Shown here: positions 1 through 7,682 of the stretch, piece after piece
Layout: every line of letters begins with the position of its first letter
Numbering within the stretch: the first letter of the stretch is position 1
Source: Streptomyces sp. A 4/2
GTDB lineage: Bacteria > Actinomycetota > Actinomycetes > Streptomycetales > Streptomycetaceae
NCBI RefSeq assembly: GCF_940670765.1
Contig: NZ_CALNVW010000001.1
Span: 106,265 to 170,264 of the forward strand
Direction: 5' to 3'
DNA: 64,000 nucleotides
Translations under genes and position numbers: made by a program
Notes under the pieces: model-generated
What the model was told of the DNA's origin: nothing
The model's input: the letters and a program-made list of their open reading frames with translations, nothing else
Databases searched by the model: none

Positions 1-59
1 CGTCGGGCGGACGTCGTTCCCCCTGTGGCAGGGGCGCACGCCGGACGTACAGCAGCGGC

Positions 60-881
60 CTATTCTTCCACGGCTTCGGGCTCACGCCCAAATCGCCCGT
101 CGGGCCCCGGCTTCCAGCCCAGGATCGAGAGCATTTCCCGGTCCTTCTTCCCGAAGGAAGCGGGGTCGCTGCGCTCCAGCAGATCCGGCCTGTTGAGGTC
201 GGTACGGCGGAAGGCCTCGTCCCTGCGCCAGCGCGCGATCTTGCCGTGGTGCCCGCTGAGCAGCACGTCGGGGATGCCCCGGCCGCGCCACTCGGGCGGT
301 TTGGTGTAGACGGGCCCTTCGAGGAGGTCGGCCATCGCTCCGGTGGCGAAGGAGTCGTCCTGGTGCGATTCGGCGTTGCCGAGGACACCGGGAAGCAGCC
401 GTGCCACGGCTTCCGTGATCACCAGCACGGCGGCCTCGCCACCCGCCAGGACGTAGTCACCGATGGAGACTTCGTACACCGGCATCCGGGTCGCGTACTC
501 GTCGATGACACGCCGGTCGATGCCCTCGTACCTGGCGGGCGTGAAGATCAGCCAGGGGCGCTCGGAGAGTTCGACCGCGACCTGCTGGGTGAAGGGGCGT
601 CCGCTGGGGGTGGGCACCACCAGGACCGGCTGGTTCGCGCCCGCCTCGTAACCGGCGGCCAGCGTCTCGTCCAGCGCCTCGCCCCAGGGCCCGGTCTTCA
701 TGACCATGCCGGGGCCGCCGCCGTACGGGGTGTCGTCCACCGTGTTGTGCCGGTCGTGGGTCCAGTCACGGAGGTCGTGCACCTGGACGTCGAGCCGACC
801 GCGGGCCCGCGCCTTGCCGACGAGCGAGACGTTCAGCGGTTCCAGGTACTCGGGGAAGATCGTGACGACGTCGAGCCGCAT
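60..881 (-). CDS. trmD: tRNA (guanine37-N1)-methyltransferase TrmD
   Basis: Makes m1G37 next to the anticodon of a subset of tRNAs, using S-adenosylmethionine, which prevents +1 frameshifting. The 273-aa length is normal for the family. The SPOUT trefoil-knot motifs are clear: YGGGPGMVMK at residues 53-62, ARYEGID at 116-122 and SIGDYVLAGGEAA at 139-151. The ATG overlaps the rimM stop codon by one base (TGATG), so translation is probably coupled. It is the last gene of the rpsP-khpA-rimM-trmD cluster. The C-terminus ends in an acidic run typical of actinobacterial copies. Confidence 0.97.
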   Translation of the reverse strand: MRLDVVTIFPEYLEPLNVSLVGKARARGRLDVQVHDLRDWTHDRHNTVDDTPYGGGPGMVMKTGPWGEALDETLAAGYEAGANQPVLVVPTPSGRPFTQQVAVELSERPWLIFTPARYEGIDRRVIDEYATRMPVYEVSIGDYVLAGGEAAVLVITEAVARLLPGVLGNAESHQDDSFATGAMADLLEGPVYTKPPEWRGRGIPDVLLSGHHGKIARWRRDEAFRRTDLNRPDLLERSDPASFGKKDREMLSILGWKPGPDGRFGREPEAVEE

Positions 882-1426
882 CAGTCGTCGTCCCTGCCGG
901 ACGCGGTCTCCGCCTGGCTCTCGTCGATCAGCCCCGGCGGCGGGTCGATGACCGCCCGCTGCTCCTCCAGGTCGATCGAGGTCACGATCTCCTCCACGAA
1001 GGGGATCATCACCTCGCTGCCGTCGGGCCGCTCCACGATGAACAGGTCCTGCGAGGGCAGGTGAGTGATCTCGGTGATCCGGCCGATCTCCGTGCCGTCC
1101 GCCAGGACCACGTCGAGGTCCATCAGCTGGTGGTCGTAGAACTCCTCGGGATCCTCCGGCTTCTGCTGCGGATCGACCTCGGCGATCAGCAAGGTGTTAC
1201 GGAGGGCCTCGGCGCCCGTGCGGTCCGTGACACCGGCGAAGCGCAGCAGCAGCCTGCCGCTGTGCACCCGGCCGGTCTCGATCGTCAGCGGCCCGGTGGC
1301 CGCCGGGTCGGTGGCGAGTACGGCACCGGGCCCGAGCCGCAGCTCGGGCTCGTCCGTGCGCACCTCCACGGTGACTTCGCCCTTGATGCCGTGGGCGCGC
1401 CCGATCCGCGCGACTACCAGCTGCAC
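881..1426 (-). CDS. rimM: 16S rRNA processing protein RimM
   Basis: Assembly factor for the 30S head domain; it binds ribosomal protein S19. The 181-aa product has the N-terminal RimM beta-barrel, with the signature [13 protein letters not shown] near residues 6-18, and a C-terminal PRC barrel (about 95-165). The start is GTG, preceded by AAGGAG eight bases upstream. It lies between khpA and trmD and overlaps trmD by one base. A gap of about 170 bases separates it from khpA, and I see no gene in that gap. Confidence 0.96.
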   Translation of the reverse strand: MQLVVARIGRAHGIKGEVTVEVRTDEPELRLGPGAVLATDPAATGPLTIETGRVHSGRLLLRFAGVTDRTGAEALRNTLLIAEVDPQQKPEDPEEFYDHQLMDLDVVLADGTEIGRITEITHLPSQDLFIVERPDGSEVMIPFVEEIVTSIDLEEQRAVIDPPPGLIDESQAETASGRDDD

Positions 1427-1597
1427 GTTCCGCTCCTTCTCCTGCTTCTTGCTGCGTCTTGCTGCCGAACCGCCGCCGCTCGCGCCGGGTGGCCGAGGAC
1501 CGTCGTGGTTCCTCGATGCGCCTGAATGGTGGGGGACGACAAAGGCCGGGGACGGCTTGGCAGCCCTCCCCGGCCCGAGCCGGTGTTCAACTTGTTC

Positions 1598-1837
1598 TCA
1601 GCGAACCTGATCCACATCGACGAGGTCGACGCGGATACCACGGCCACCGATGGCGCCCACGATGGTGCGGAGGGCGCGCGCGGTGCGGCCGTTACGGCCG
1701 ATCACCTTACCGAGGTCGTCGGGGTGTACCCGGACCTCCAGCACCTGCCCACGACGGAGGTTGCGCGAGGCGACCTGTACGTCGTCGGGGTTGTCGACGA
1801 TGCCTTTCACGAGGTGCTCGAGAGCCTCCTCGAGCAT
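1598..1837 (-). CDS. khpA: KH-domain RNA-binding protein KhpA
   Basis: Small RNA-binding protein of 79 aa with one KH domain. The GXXG loop is GRNG at residues 47-50, followed by the helix RTARALRTIV. Proteins of this family (KhpA/YlqC) bind many RNAs and often pair with KhpB/Jag. Its place directly after rpsP, with 2 bases between the rpsP stop and this ATG, is the standard Gram-positive arrangement and implies co-transcription with the ribosome-maturation genes. Confidence 0.93.
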   Translation of the reverse strand: MLEEALEHLVKGIVDNPDDVQVASRNLRRGQVLEVRVHPDDLGKVIGRNGRTARALRTIVGAIGGRGIRVDLVDVDQVR

Positions 1838-1839
1838 GC

Positions 1840-2286
1840 TCAGGCCTCGGTCGACTCGGTGGACTCAGCGGCAGGAGCCGCCTCGTCCGCCTTCTTGTCG
1901 GCCTTCTTCGCCTTGGGGGTGATGGCCTCACCCTTCGGCTCGTCGCCCTCCATGGACTTGGCGAAAGCCTCGAACGCGGCGCGCTTGTCGGCCTTCGGCT
2001 CCGGCTGGAGCAGCGGCGCGGGGGCCGGAAGGCCCTTGTGCGCCTGCCAGTCACCGGTGAGCTTCAGGATCGCCATGACCGGCTCGGTCGGCTGGGCGCC
2101 GACGGACAGCCAGTACTGCGCGCGCTCCGAGTTGACCTCGATACGCGAAGGGTTCTGCACCGGGTGGTACAGGCCGATCTCCTCGATGGCCCGGCCATCA
2201 CGGCGGGTACGGGAGTCGGCGACGACGATGCGGTAGTGAGGCGAACGGATCTTGCCCAGACGCTTCAGCTTGATCTTGACTGCCAC
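1840..2286 (-). CDS. rpsP: 30S ribosomal protein S16
   Basis: S16 of the 30S body. The start is the GTG at 2286, giving [19 protein letters not shown], the usual S16 N-terminus, with AGGAGA about 12 bases upstream; an upstream in-frame start has no support. The product is 148 aa. The first 85 or so residues are the S16 fold. The rest is a Lys/Ala/Glu-rich tail common in Streptomyces S16 and absent from the shorter E. coli protein. It is the first gene of the rpsP-khpA-rimM-trmD operon; its promoter should lie in 2287-2514. Confidence 0.97.
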   Translation of the reverse strand: MAVKIKLKRLGKIRSPHYRIVVADSRTRRDGRAIEEIGLYHPVQNPSRIEVNSERAQYWLSVGAQPTEPVMAILKLTGDWQAHKGLPAPAPLLQPEPKADKRAAFEAFAKSMEGDEPKGEAITPKAKKADKKADEAAPAAESTESTEA

Positions 2287-2514
2287 GGAAGTGGTGTCTC
2301 CTGGTCTTGACGTGGTTGGGCACAACGAGATGCCACGTGGGGTTGCGGTACTCGGGTGCCCGATGGACGCGTCAGCCGGAGGACGAGAGGGTTCCTGTGC
2401 GGCTGTCGAGTACAGCTAGCCATTGTGCCATACGTCCGGAGCACCCGGTGCCCCGGTCACCACACCGCCGACCGGCGGCCGGGGGTGGCACGGAAGCGGG
2501 GGCGACGTCCGGGA

Positions 2515-3108
2515 TCACCCGGCCGCGGCCACCACTTCCGGGATACGGAAAGCCTTCCCGCAGCCACCGCAGACGATGGGCGCCTGGGCCAGCACGGACG
2601 GAACGACCCGCACATTGCGACCGCAGTCGCAGACCGCCTTCACGCGCACGCCACCACCGGAGGAGCCGTGCCGGGCGGCAGGTCCGCGGAAGGAACGCTT
2701 GGTGTCGGCGGCCGTCGCGACGGTGTGCGCCTTGAGCGCACGCTGCAGTCGCTCGATCGTCTGGCGGTATCTGCGCTTCGCCTCGGGGTTGAGCGAGACC
2801 AGCGAGAAGCCGCTGCTGGGATGCGGCTCCTCAGGGTGGTCGAGGCCCATCTCCTCTGCGATGGCCAGGAATCGACGGTTGTGATAGCGGCCTGCGCGTG
2901 AGGTGTCGCGGACACCTCGCGCGGCGGCGATGCCGTGGACTGCCTCATGGAGCAGTCGCTCGAAGGAGAGTTCAGCGCCACAGGCGGACGAGGACTCGCC
3001 GATCAGGGACTCGGGCGCGGCTAGATCCGGCAGCTCGGGGTGGTACCGCTGAATGTCGGCCCACGCCTGCGCCAGTTCTGCGGCGAGGACAGTTGGTGTC
3101 GTGCTCAC
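2515..3108 (-). CDS. SprT-like zinc metalloprotein
   Basis: The 197-aa protein carries the SprT-type metalloprotease signature: HEAVH at residues 54-58 and a third ligand His in HNRRF at 76-80. A C-terminal zinc ribbon follows, with C160, C162, C180 and C183. Eukaryotic SprT/Spartan proteins cleave DNA-protein crosslinks; the role of the bacterial versions is poorly defined, so a proteolytic function is inference from the motif. It is monocistronic by position, with 228 bases between its stop and rpsP. Confidence 0.8.
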   Translation of the reverse strand: MSTTPTVLAAELAQAWADIQRYHPELPDLAAPESLIGESSSACGAELSFERLLHEAVHGIAAARGVRDTSRAGRYHNRRFLAIAEEMGLDHPEEPHPSSGFSLVSLNPEAKRRYRQTIERLQRALKAHTVATAADTKRSFRGPAARHGSSGGGVRVKAVCDCGRNVRVVPSVLAQAPIVCGGCGKAFRIPEVVAAAG

Positions 3109-3285
3109 GTCGTGACAACGAGCCGGGGTGCCGCTGTGTTCCTATTCCGGGGCATCCCAAATAATTTGCACGTACCCGTCAGTTGCCCTTGATGCGTCCG
3201 GACGCGGGCGGGTGCGCTGATCTGCGGAGAAGCCTCACAGCTCCCACCAAGGTGGTACTTAGGACTGCGCGGAGTCGTCGTGGTT

Positions 3286-3319
3286 GCGTGCGCCCCGGCG
3301 CGCGGTCCGGGGCGCACGC
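3286..3319. terminator. 13-bp GC-rich hairpin downstream of proS
   Basis: Perfect inverted repeat: 3286-3298 pairs with 3307-3319 around an 8-base loop. It lies about 75 bases past the proS stop and has no T-run, as is usual for Streptomyces terminators. Confidence 0.6.
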
Positions 3320-3393
3320 CGGTACAGCACACTCTCCTGCGCGCAAGGGCCGTTCCGGCCTCGTCGGGCGCTGCCGCCACCGGCCGGTCGCTC

Positions 3394-4821
3394 TCAGTAG
3401 GCGCGCGCGACCAGAGCGACCGTACCGGGAGCATCGTCCGAGTCGGGCACCGACCCGTCCTCGGCGACCAGGCACCGTACGGACACCGAGTGCCCGGCGA
3501 GCTCCGCCTCGCCGTCGGGGCCGAGTTCGGCCCACGGGATGCGCGCCCAGCCCCCGGCGGTCGCGGCCTCGACGGCCTCCCCGACGGTGGCGACCTCGCT
3601 CGTCCGGGACGCCCGGCGCTCGCGGGACTCCCGCAGCAGCTGCGTCTGGGCCTCTTCGAGCACCGTGGGCAGCAGCTCGGTCAGTTCGTCGATCCGTACG
3701 GACTCCTTGCCGCCGGGGCTGTGCGGGTCCACCACCCGGCGGACCAGGACCGCGGTGCCCTCCGCCAGATCGCGCGGGCCGACCTCGATCCGTACCGGAA
3801 CGCCCTTGAGTTCCCAGTCGACCGCCCGGCGGCCGAAGGGGGTGTCGGTGCGGTCGTCCACCTGGGCGCGGATGCCCGCCGCCCGCAGCTTCGCGCCGAT
3901 CTCCCGGACCTTCGTCACCGCCTCGTCCCCCTTGATCGCGACGACCACGACCTGGACGGCGGCCAGCCGCGGCGGCACCCGGAGCCCGTTGTCGTCGCCG
4001 TGCGACATGATCAGCCCGCCGATCAGCCGGGTCGTGGCGCCCCAGGAGGTCTGCCAGACCAGCTCCTGCTTGCCGTCCTTCGACAGGTACTCGGTGTGGA
4101 AGGCCTTGGCGAAGTTCGTCCCGAGTTCATGGCTCGTACCCAGCTGAAGGGCCTTGCCGTCCCGCATCATGCCTTCGAGGGTCAGGGTGTTGATCGCTCC
4201 GGCGAAGCGCTCCCTGGCGGTCTTGCGGCCCAGTACGACATCGATGCCGAGCACATTGACCATGAAATCCGCGTAGACATTCCGGTGGATGTGCGCAGCG
4301 TAGTCACGGGCCTCCTCGCGGGTCGCGTGAGCGGTGTGGCCCTCCTGCCAGAGGAATTCCGTCGTACGCAGGAAGACCCTCGGCCGCAGCTCCCAACGGA
4401 CCACATTGGCCCATTGATTGATGAGCAGCGGAAGATCCCGGTAACTCTGCACCCATTTCGAGAAGTATTCGTTGACGATCGTCTCGGAGGTGGGCCGCAC
4501 CACGATGGGCTCTTCCAGCTCCTTGCCGCCACCGTGTGTCACCACCGCGAGCTCGGGTGCGAATCCCTCGACATGCTCAGCTTCGCGAGTCAGGTAAGAC
4601 TGGGGGATGAAGAGCGGGAAGTAGGCGTTCTGAGCGCCCGCGTCCTTGATGCGGGCGTCCAGGTCCTGCTGCATCCGCTCCCACAGCCCGTAGCCGTACG
4701 GGCGGATGACCATGGTGCCGCGCACCGGTCCGTTGTCCGCGAGTTCGGCCTTGTTGATCAGGTCCTGGTACCAGCGGGGAAAGTCGTCCGCCTGGGGCGT
4801 GAGAACGGGAGCCTTTGCCAT
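3394..4821 (-). CDS. proS: Prolyl-tRNA synthetase, archaeal/eukaryal type (ProS type 3)
   Basis: Class II synthetase that ligates proline to tRNA-Pro. At 475 aa it is far shorter than the ~570-aa bacterial-type ProRS with an editing (INS) domain. It has the archaeal/eukaryal layout: class II catalytic core in residues 1-280 (RPTSETIVNEYFSKW, RVFLRTTEFLWQEGHTAH), anticodon-binding domain about 285-390, a C-terminal zinc-like domain, and a terminal tyrosine (ending VARAY) as in that subclass. Streptomyces normally carry a bacterial-type proS elsewhere, so this is probably a second copy. The start ATG at 4821 is followed by MAKAPVLTPQADDFPRW, the usual N-terminus. It is divergent from a methyltransferase gene. 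Confidence 0.93.
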   Translation of the reverse strand: MAKAPVLTPQADDFPRWYQDLINKAELADNGPVRGTMVIRPYGYGLWERMQQDLDARIKDAGAQNAYFPLFIPQSYLTREAEHVEGFAPELAVVTHGGGKELEEPIVVRPTSETIVNEYFSKWVQSYRDLPLLINQWANVVRWELRPRVFLRTTEFLWQEGHTAHATREEARDYAAHIHRNVYADFMVNVLGIDVVLGRKTARERFAGAINTLTLEGMMRDGKALQLGTSHELGTNFAKAFHTEYLSKDGKQELVWQTSWGATTRLIGGLIMSHGDDNGLRVPPRLAAVQVVVVAIKGDEAVTKVREIGAKLRAAGIRAQVDDRTDTPFGRRAVDWELKGVPVRIEVGPRDLAEGTAVLVRRVVDPHSPGGKESVRIDELTELLPTVLEEAQTQLLRESRERRASRTSEVATVGEAVEAATAGGWARIPWAELGPDGEAELAGHSVSVRCLVAEDGSVPDSDDAPGTVALVARAY

Positions 4822-5054
4822 GGCGCGAATGGTACGGCGAGTACCCCGGGGCCCGCGATTCGATTTTCCTCGTGGGACGCACGTCCAGGGCGCATATTCG
4901 GGGTTCGCAGCATTGCCTCGCCACCCCTGGACTTGCGTGCGGATGCGGAGTTCTCTGGCTTACGGGAAGTCTCCGTCTCACGGGGACGCGCACACCGGCA
5001 CGGAGATTTGCAGTCGGAGCACCACTGATCTCTCGGCGAATTGGGGCGCATTCG

Positions 5055-5918
5055 ATGTCATCAACGCTCGTCCGGAACCACCGGCAGACGGCTGCGGCTC
5101 CTTCTGCCGAGGCGATCACGCGTGCCCGCGACTGGGCCGAGATCCAGGAGCGGATGCTCGTACCGCTCTACGAAGCGGTGTACAAGCGGCTGGACGCGGG
5201 CAGCGCCACCCGGCTGCTCGGCATCGGCTGCGGTTCGGGCCTGGCCCTGCTGATCGCCGCCGCCCGGGGCGCGAGCGTCACCGGCGTGGACTCGCACGCC
5301 GAACGCATCGCGCTGGCCCGTGAGCGACTGCTGCCCGGTGCGGACGGCGAAATGGCCCCGGCGGGCGGCCGGGCGGGCCGAACGCGCCTGGTCCACGGCG
5401 GCCCCGCCGACGCGTCCGACGCGGGGTCCGGCACCTGTGCGGGGCCGCCCTTCAACCTGCTCACCGCCTTCGAGCCGATCGGCTGCACGGCGGGCGATTC
5501 CGACGGGCTGGTCCCGGCCGTCGAGGACGCCGTGCCCCTCATGGAGCGCGGCAGCGCGGTGGTCCTGACCGGCTGGGGGCCGCCGGAGCGCTGTGCGACC
5601 TCGGCCGTGCTCCGGGTCGCCGCCCGGCCGGCGGACGAGGCGCGCCGCCCGCTCAGGGACGATCTGGAAGAGGTCGCGGCGCGGGCGGGGCTGCAGCTCG
5701 ACGGGTCCGGCCGGGTGGCGTGCCCGTTCGGGTACGCGGACATGAAGAGCGCGGTACGGGGGCTGCTGTCGACCGGGCTGTTCGACGCGGCGATACAGGC
5801 GGCGGACCGGGCCCAGGTGAAGAAGGAGGTTGCCGAGGCGCTCCACCCCCATCTGCGGCGTGACGGCACGGTGTGGATGCCGAACGTCTTCCGTTACGTG
5901 GTCGCCCGCACCGCCTAG
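5055..5918 (+). CDS. SAM-dependent methyltransferase
   Basis: Class I Rossmann methyltransferase of 287 aa, substrate unknown. Motif I is LLGIGCGSG at residues 54-62 and the ribose-binding acid follows in VTGVD (D79). An upstream in-frame extension back to 4815 exists, but it would overlap the divergent proS start and reads as non-coding, so the ATG at 5055 is preferred; no strong ribosome-binding site is visible. A C-terminal helical part (about 230-287) lacks any motif I can name. Downstream is a very strong terminator. Its placement beside the second proS may be a conserved pair, but the sequence does not show a shared role. Confidence 0.8.
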   Translation: MSSTLVRNHRQTAAAPSAEAITRARDWAEIQERMLVPLYEAVYKRLDAGSATRLLGIGCGSGLALLIAAARGASVTGVDSHAERIALARERLLPGADGEMAPAGGRAGRTRLVHGGPADASDAGSGTCAGPPFNLLTAFEPIGCTAGDSDGLVPAVEDAVPLMERGSAVVLTGWGPPERCATSAVLRVAARPADEARRPLRDDLEEVAARAGLQLDGSGRVACPFGYADMKSAVRGLLSTGLFDAAIQAADRAQVKKEVAEALHPHLRRDGTVWMPNVFRYVVARTA

Positions 5919-5924
5919 TACACA

Positions 5925-5975
5925 GCGGAGCGGCCCCCCGCTCGGTGGAATTCACCGAGCGGGGGGCCGCTCCGC
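5925..5975. terminator. Strong bidirectional terminator
   Basis: Perfect 23-bp inverted repeat (5925-5947 with 5953-5975) around a 5-base loop, lying between the convergent methyltransferase and ffh genes. Confidence 0.9.
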
Positions 5976-6014
5976 CGAGTCCGCTCCACGGGAGCGGGGC
6001 GTACCGGTGCGGGA

Positions 6015-7556
6015 TCAGCCCATGAACTTCTTGAACTCGTCGGGAAGTTCGAAGTTCTTCGCTTCCTGACCGGCCGGCAGCCCCGGCACGCCGCCCTGCT
6101 CACGGCGCTCGGCCGCCGCCTGCTCCTCGGCCTTGCGCTTCATCGGGTTGCCGCTCTTGCGCTTCCCCTTGGCCTGCTTCTGCTGCTTCTTCTGCCGGCC
6201 GGGACCGCCGCCCATTCCGGGGATGCCCGGCATACCGGGCATCCCGCCGCCCTGAGCCATCCGCGACATCATCTTGCGCGCCTCGAAGAACCGCTCCACC
6301 AGGCTCTTCACCGCGCTGACCTCGACACCGGAGCCCTTGGCGACGCGGGCCCGGCGCGAGCCGTTGATGATCGTCGGGTCCTGGCGCTCGGCCGGGGTCA
6401 TCGACTTGATGATCGCGGCGGTACGGTCCACGTCCCGCTCGTCGATGTTGTTGATCTGGTCCTTCATCTGCGCCATACCGGGCAGCATGCCGAGCAGCTT
6501 GGAAATGCTGCCCATCTTCCTGACCTGCTCCATCTGGGCCAGGAAGTCGTCGAGCGTGAAGTCCTTGCCCTTGCTGCTCGCCAGCTTGGAGGCCATCTGC
6601 TCGGCCTCGGCCTGGCTGAAGGTCTGCTCGGCCTTCTCGATCAGGCTGAGCATGTCGCCCATGCCGAGGATCCGGGACGCCATGCGGTCCGGGTGGAAGG
6701 TGTCGAACTCGTCCAGCTTCTCGCCGTTGGAGGCGAACATGATCTGGCGGCCGGTGACGTGGGCGATCGACAGAGCCGCACCACCGCGGGCGTCGCCGTC
6801 GAGCTTCGACAGCACGACGCCGTCGAAGCCGACGCCGTCGCGGAAGGCCTCCGCGGTGTTGACCGCGTCCTGGCCGATCATCGCGTCGACGACGAACAGG
6901 ACCTCGTCGGGGCTGACGGCGTCGCGGATGTCCGCGGCCTGCTGCATCAGCTCCTGGTCGATGCCGAGGCGGCCCGCGGTGTCGACGACGACGACGTCGT
7001 ACTGCTTGGTCTTCGCGTACTCGATCGAGTCCTGGGCGACCTTGACCGGGTCACCGACGCCGTTGCCCGGCTCGGGCGCGTAGACCGCGACACCCGCGCG
7101 GTCGGCGACGACGCTCAGCTGGTTGACGGCGTTGGGGCGCTGGAGGTCGCACGCCACGAGCAGCGGGGCGTGGCCCTGGCCCTTCAGCCAGAGGCCGAGC
7201 TTTCCGGCCAGGGTGGTCTTGCCCGCGCCCTGCAGGCCCGCGAGCATGATCACGGTCGGCGGCTGCTTGGCGAAGCGGAGACGGCGGGTCTCGCCACCGA
7301 GGATGCCGATGAGCTCCTCGTTGACGATCTTGATGACCTGCTGGGCCGGGTTCAGCGCCTGGGAGACCTCGGCACCGGCCGCGCGCTCCTTGATCTGCTT
7401 GATGAAGGCGCGGACGACGGGCAGGGCGACGTCCGCTTCCAGCAGCGCGATGCGGATCTCGCGTGCGGTGGCGTCGATGTCCGCCTCGCTGAGGCGCCCT
7501 TTGCCACGGAGGTTCTTGAATGTCGCTGCAAGGCGGTCGGAGAGGGTATCGAACAC
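6015..7556 (-). CDS. ffh: Signal recognition particle protein Ffh
   Basis: SRP54 GTPase. With SRP RNA it binds signal sequences at the ribosome and docks on FtsY (also in this window, 14.8 kb). The 513-aa protein has the N domain (1-90), the G domain with P-loop GLQGAGKT at 107-114, DTAGR near 190 and the SKLDGDARGG segment near 250, then a methionine-rich M domain (about 300-450) and a Gly/Met/Lys-rich tail with MPGMPGIPGMGGG. The start is GTG. It follows the glnD operon but is separated from it by about 125 bases and is probably transcribed alone. Confidence 0.98.
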   Translation of the reverse strand: MFDTLSDRLAATFKNLRGKGRLSEADIDATAREIRIALLEADVALPVVRAFIKQIKERAAGAEVSQALNPAQQVIKIVNEELIGILGGETRRLRFAKQPPTVIMLAGLQGAGKTTLAGKLGLWLKGQGHAPLLVACDLQRPNAVNQLSVVADRAGVAVYAPEPGNGVGDPVKVAQDSIEYAKTKQYDVVVVDTAGRLGIDQELMQQAADIRDAVSPDEVLFVVDAMIGQDAVNTAEAFRDGVGFDGVVLSKLDGDARGGAALSIAHVTGRQIMFASNGEKLDEFDTFHPDRMASRILGMGDMLSLIEKAEQTFSQAEAEQMASKLASSKGKDFTLDDFLAQMEQVRKMGSISKLLGMLPGMAQMKDQINNIDERDVDRTAAIIKSMTPAERQDPTIINGSRRARVAKGSGVEVSAVKSLVERFFEARKMMSRMAQGGGMPGMPGIPGMGGGPGRQKKQQKQAKGKRKSGNPMKRKAEEQAAAERREQGGVPGLPAGQEAKNFELPDEFKKFMG

Positions 7557-7682
7557 GGCGGTCGCGGATCCTCGGGTCAGGGGGCGGGGGGACGGTTTCC
7601 CCCAGGGTATCCGGACGCCGTGGGTGGGGTCTGCCCCTGTCCCGGTTAGGGCCTGTTCCGGCCCGCCCCCACCGCTCCGTCC

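Noticed and set aside
3240..3275. AAGGTGGTACTTAGGACTGCGCGG resembles part of a T-box antiterminator (AGGGTGG core).
   Set aside because: It reads on the plus strand, antisense to the end of proS, with no plus-strand synthetase or amino-acid gene downstream. Coincidental.
4815..5054. In-frame upstream extension of the methyltransferase gene.
   Set aside because: It would overlap the divergent proS start and has no ribosome-binding site; composition is not coding-like.
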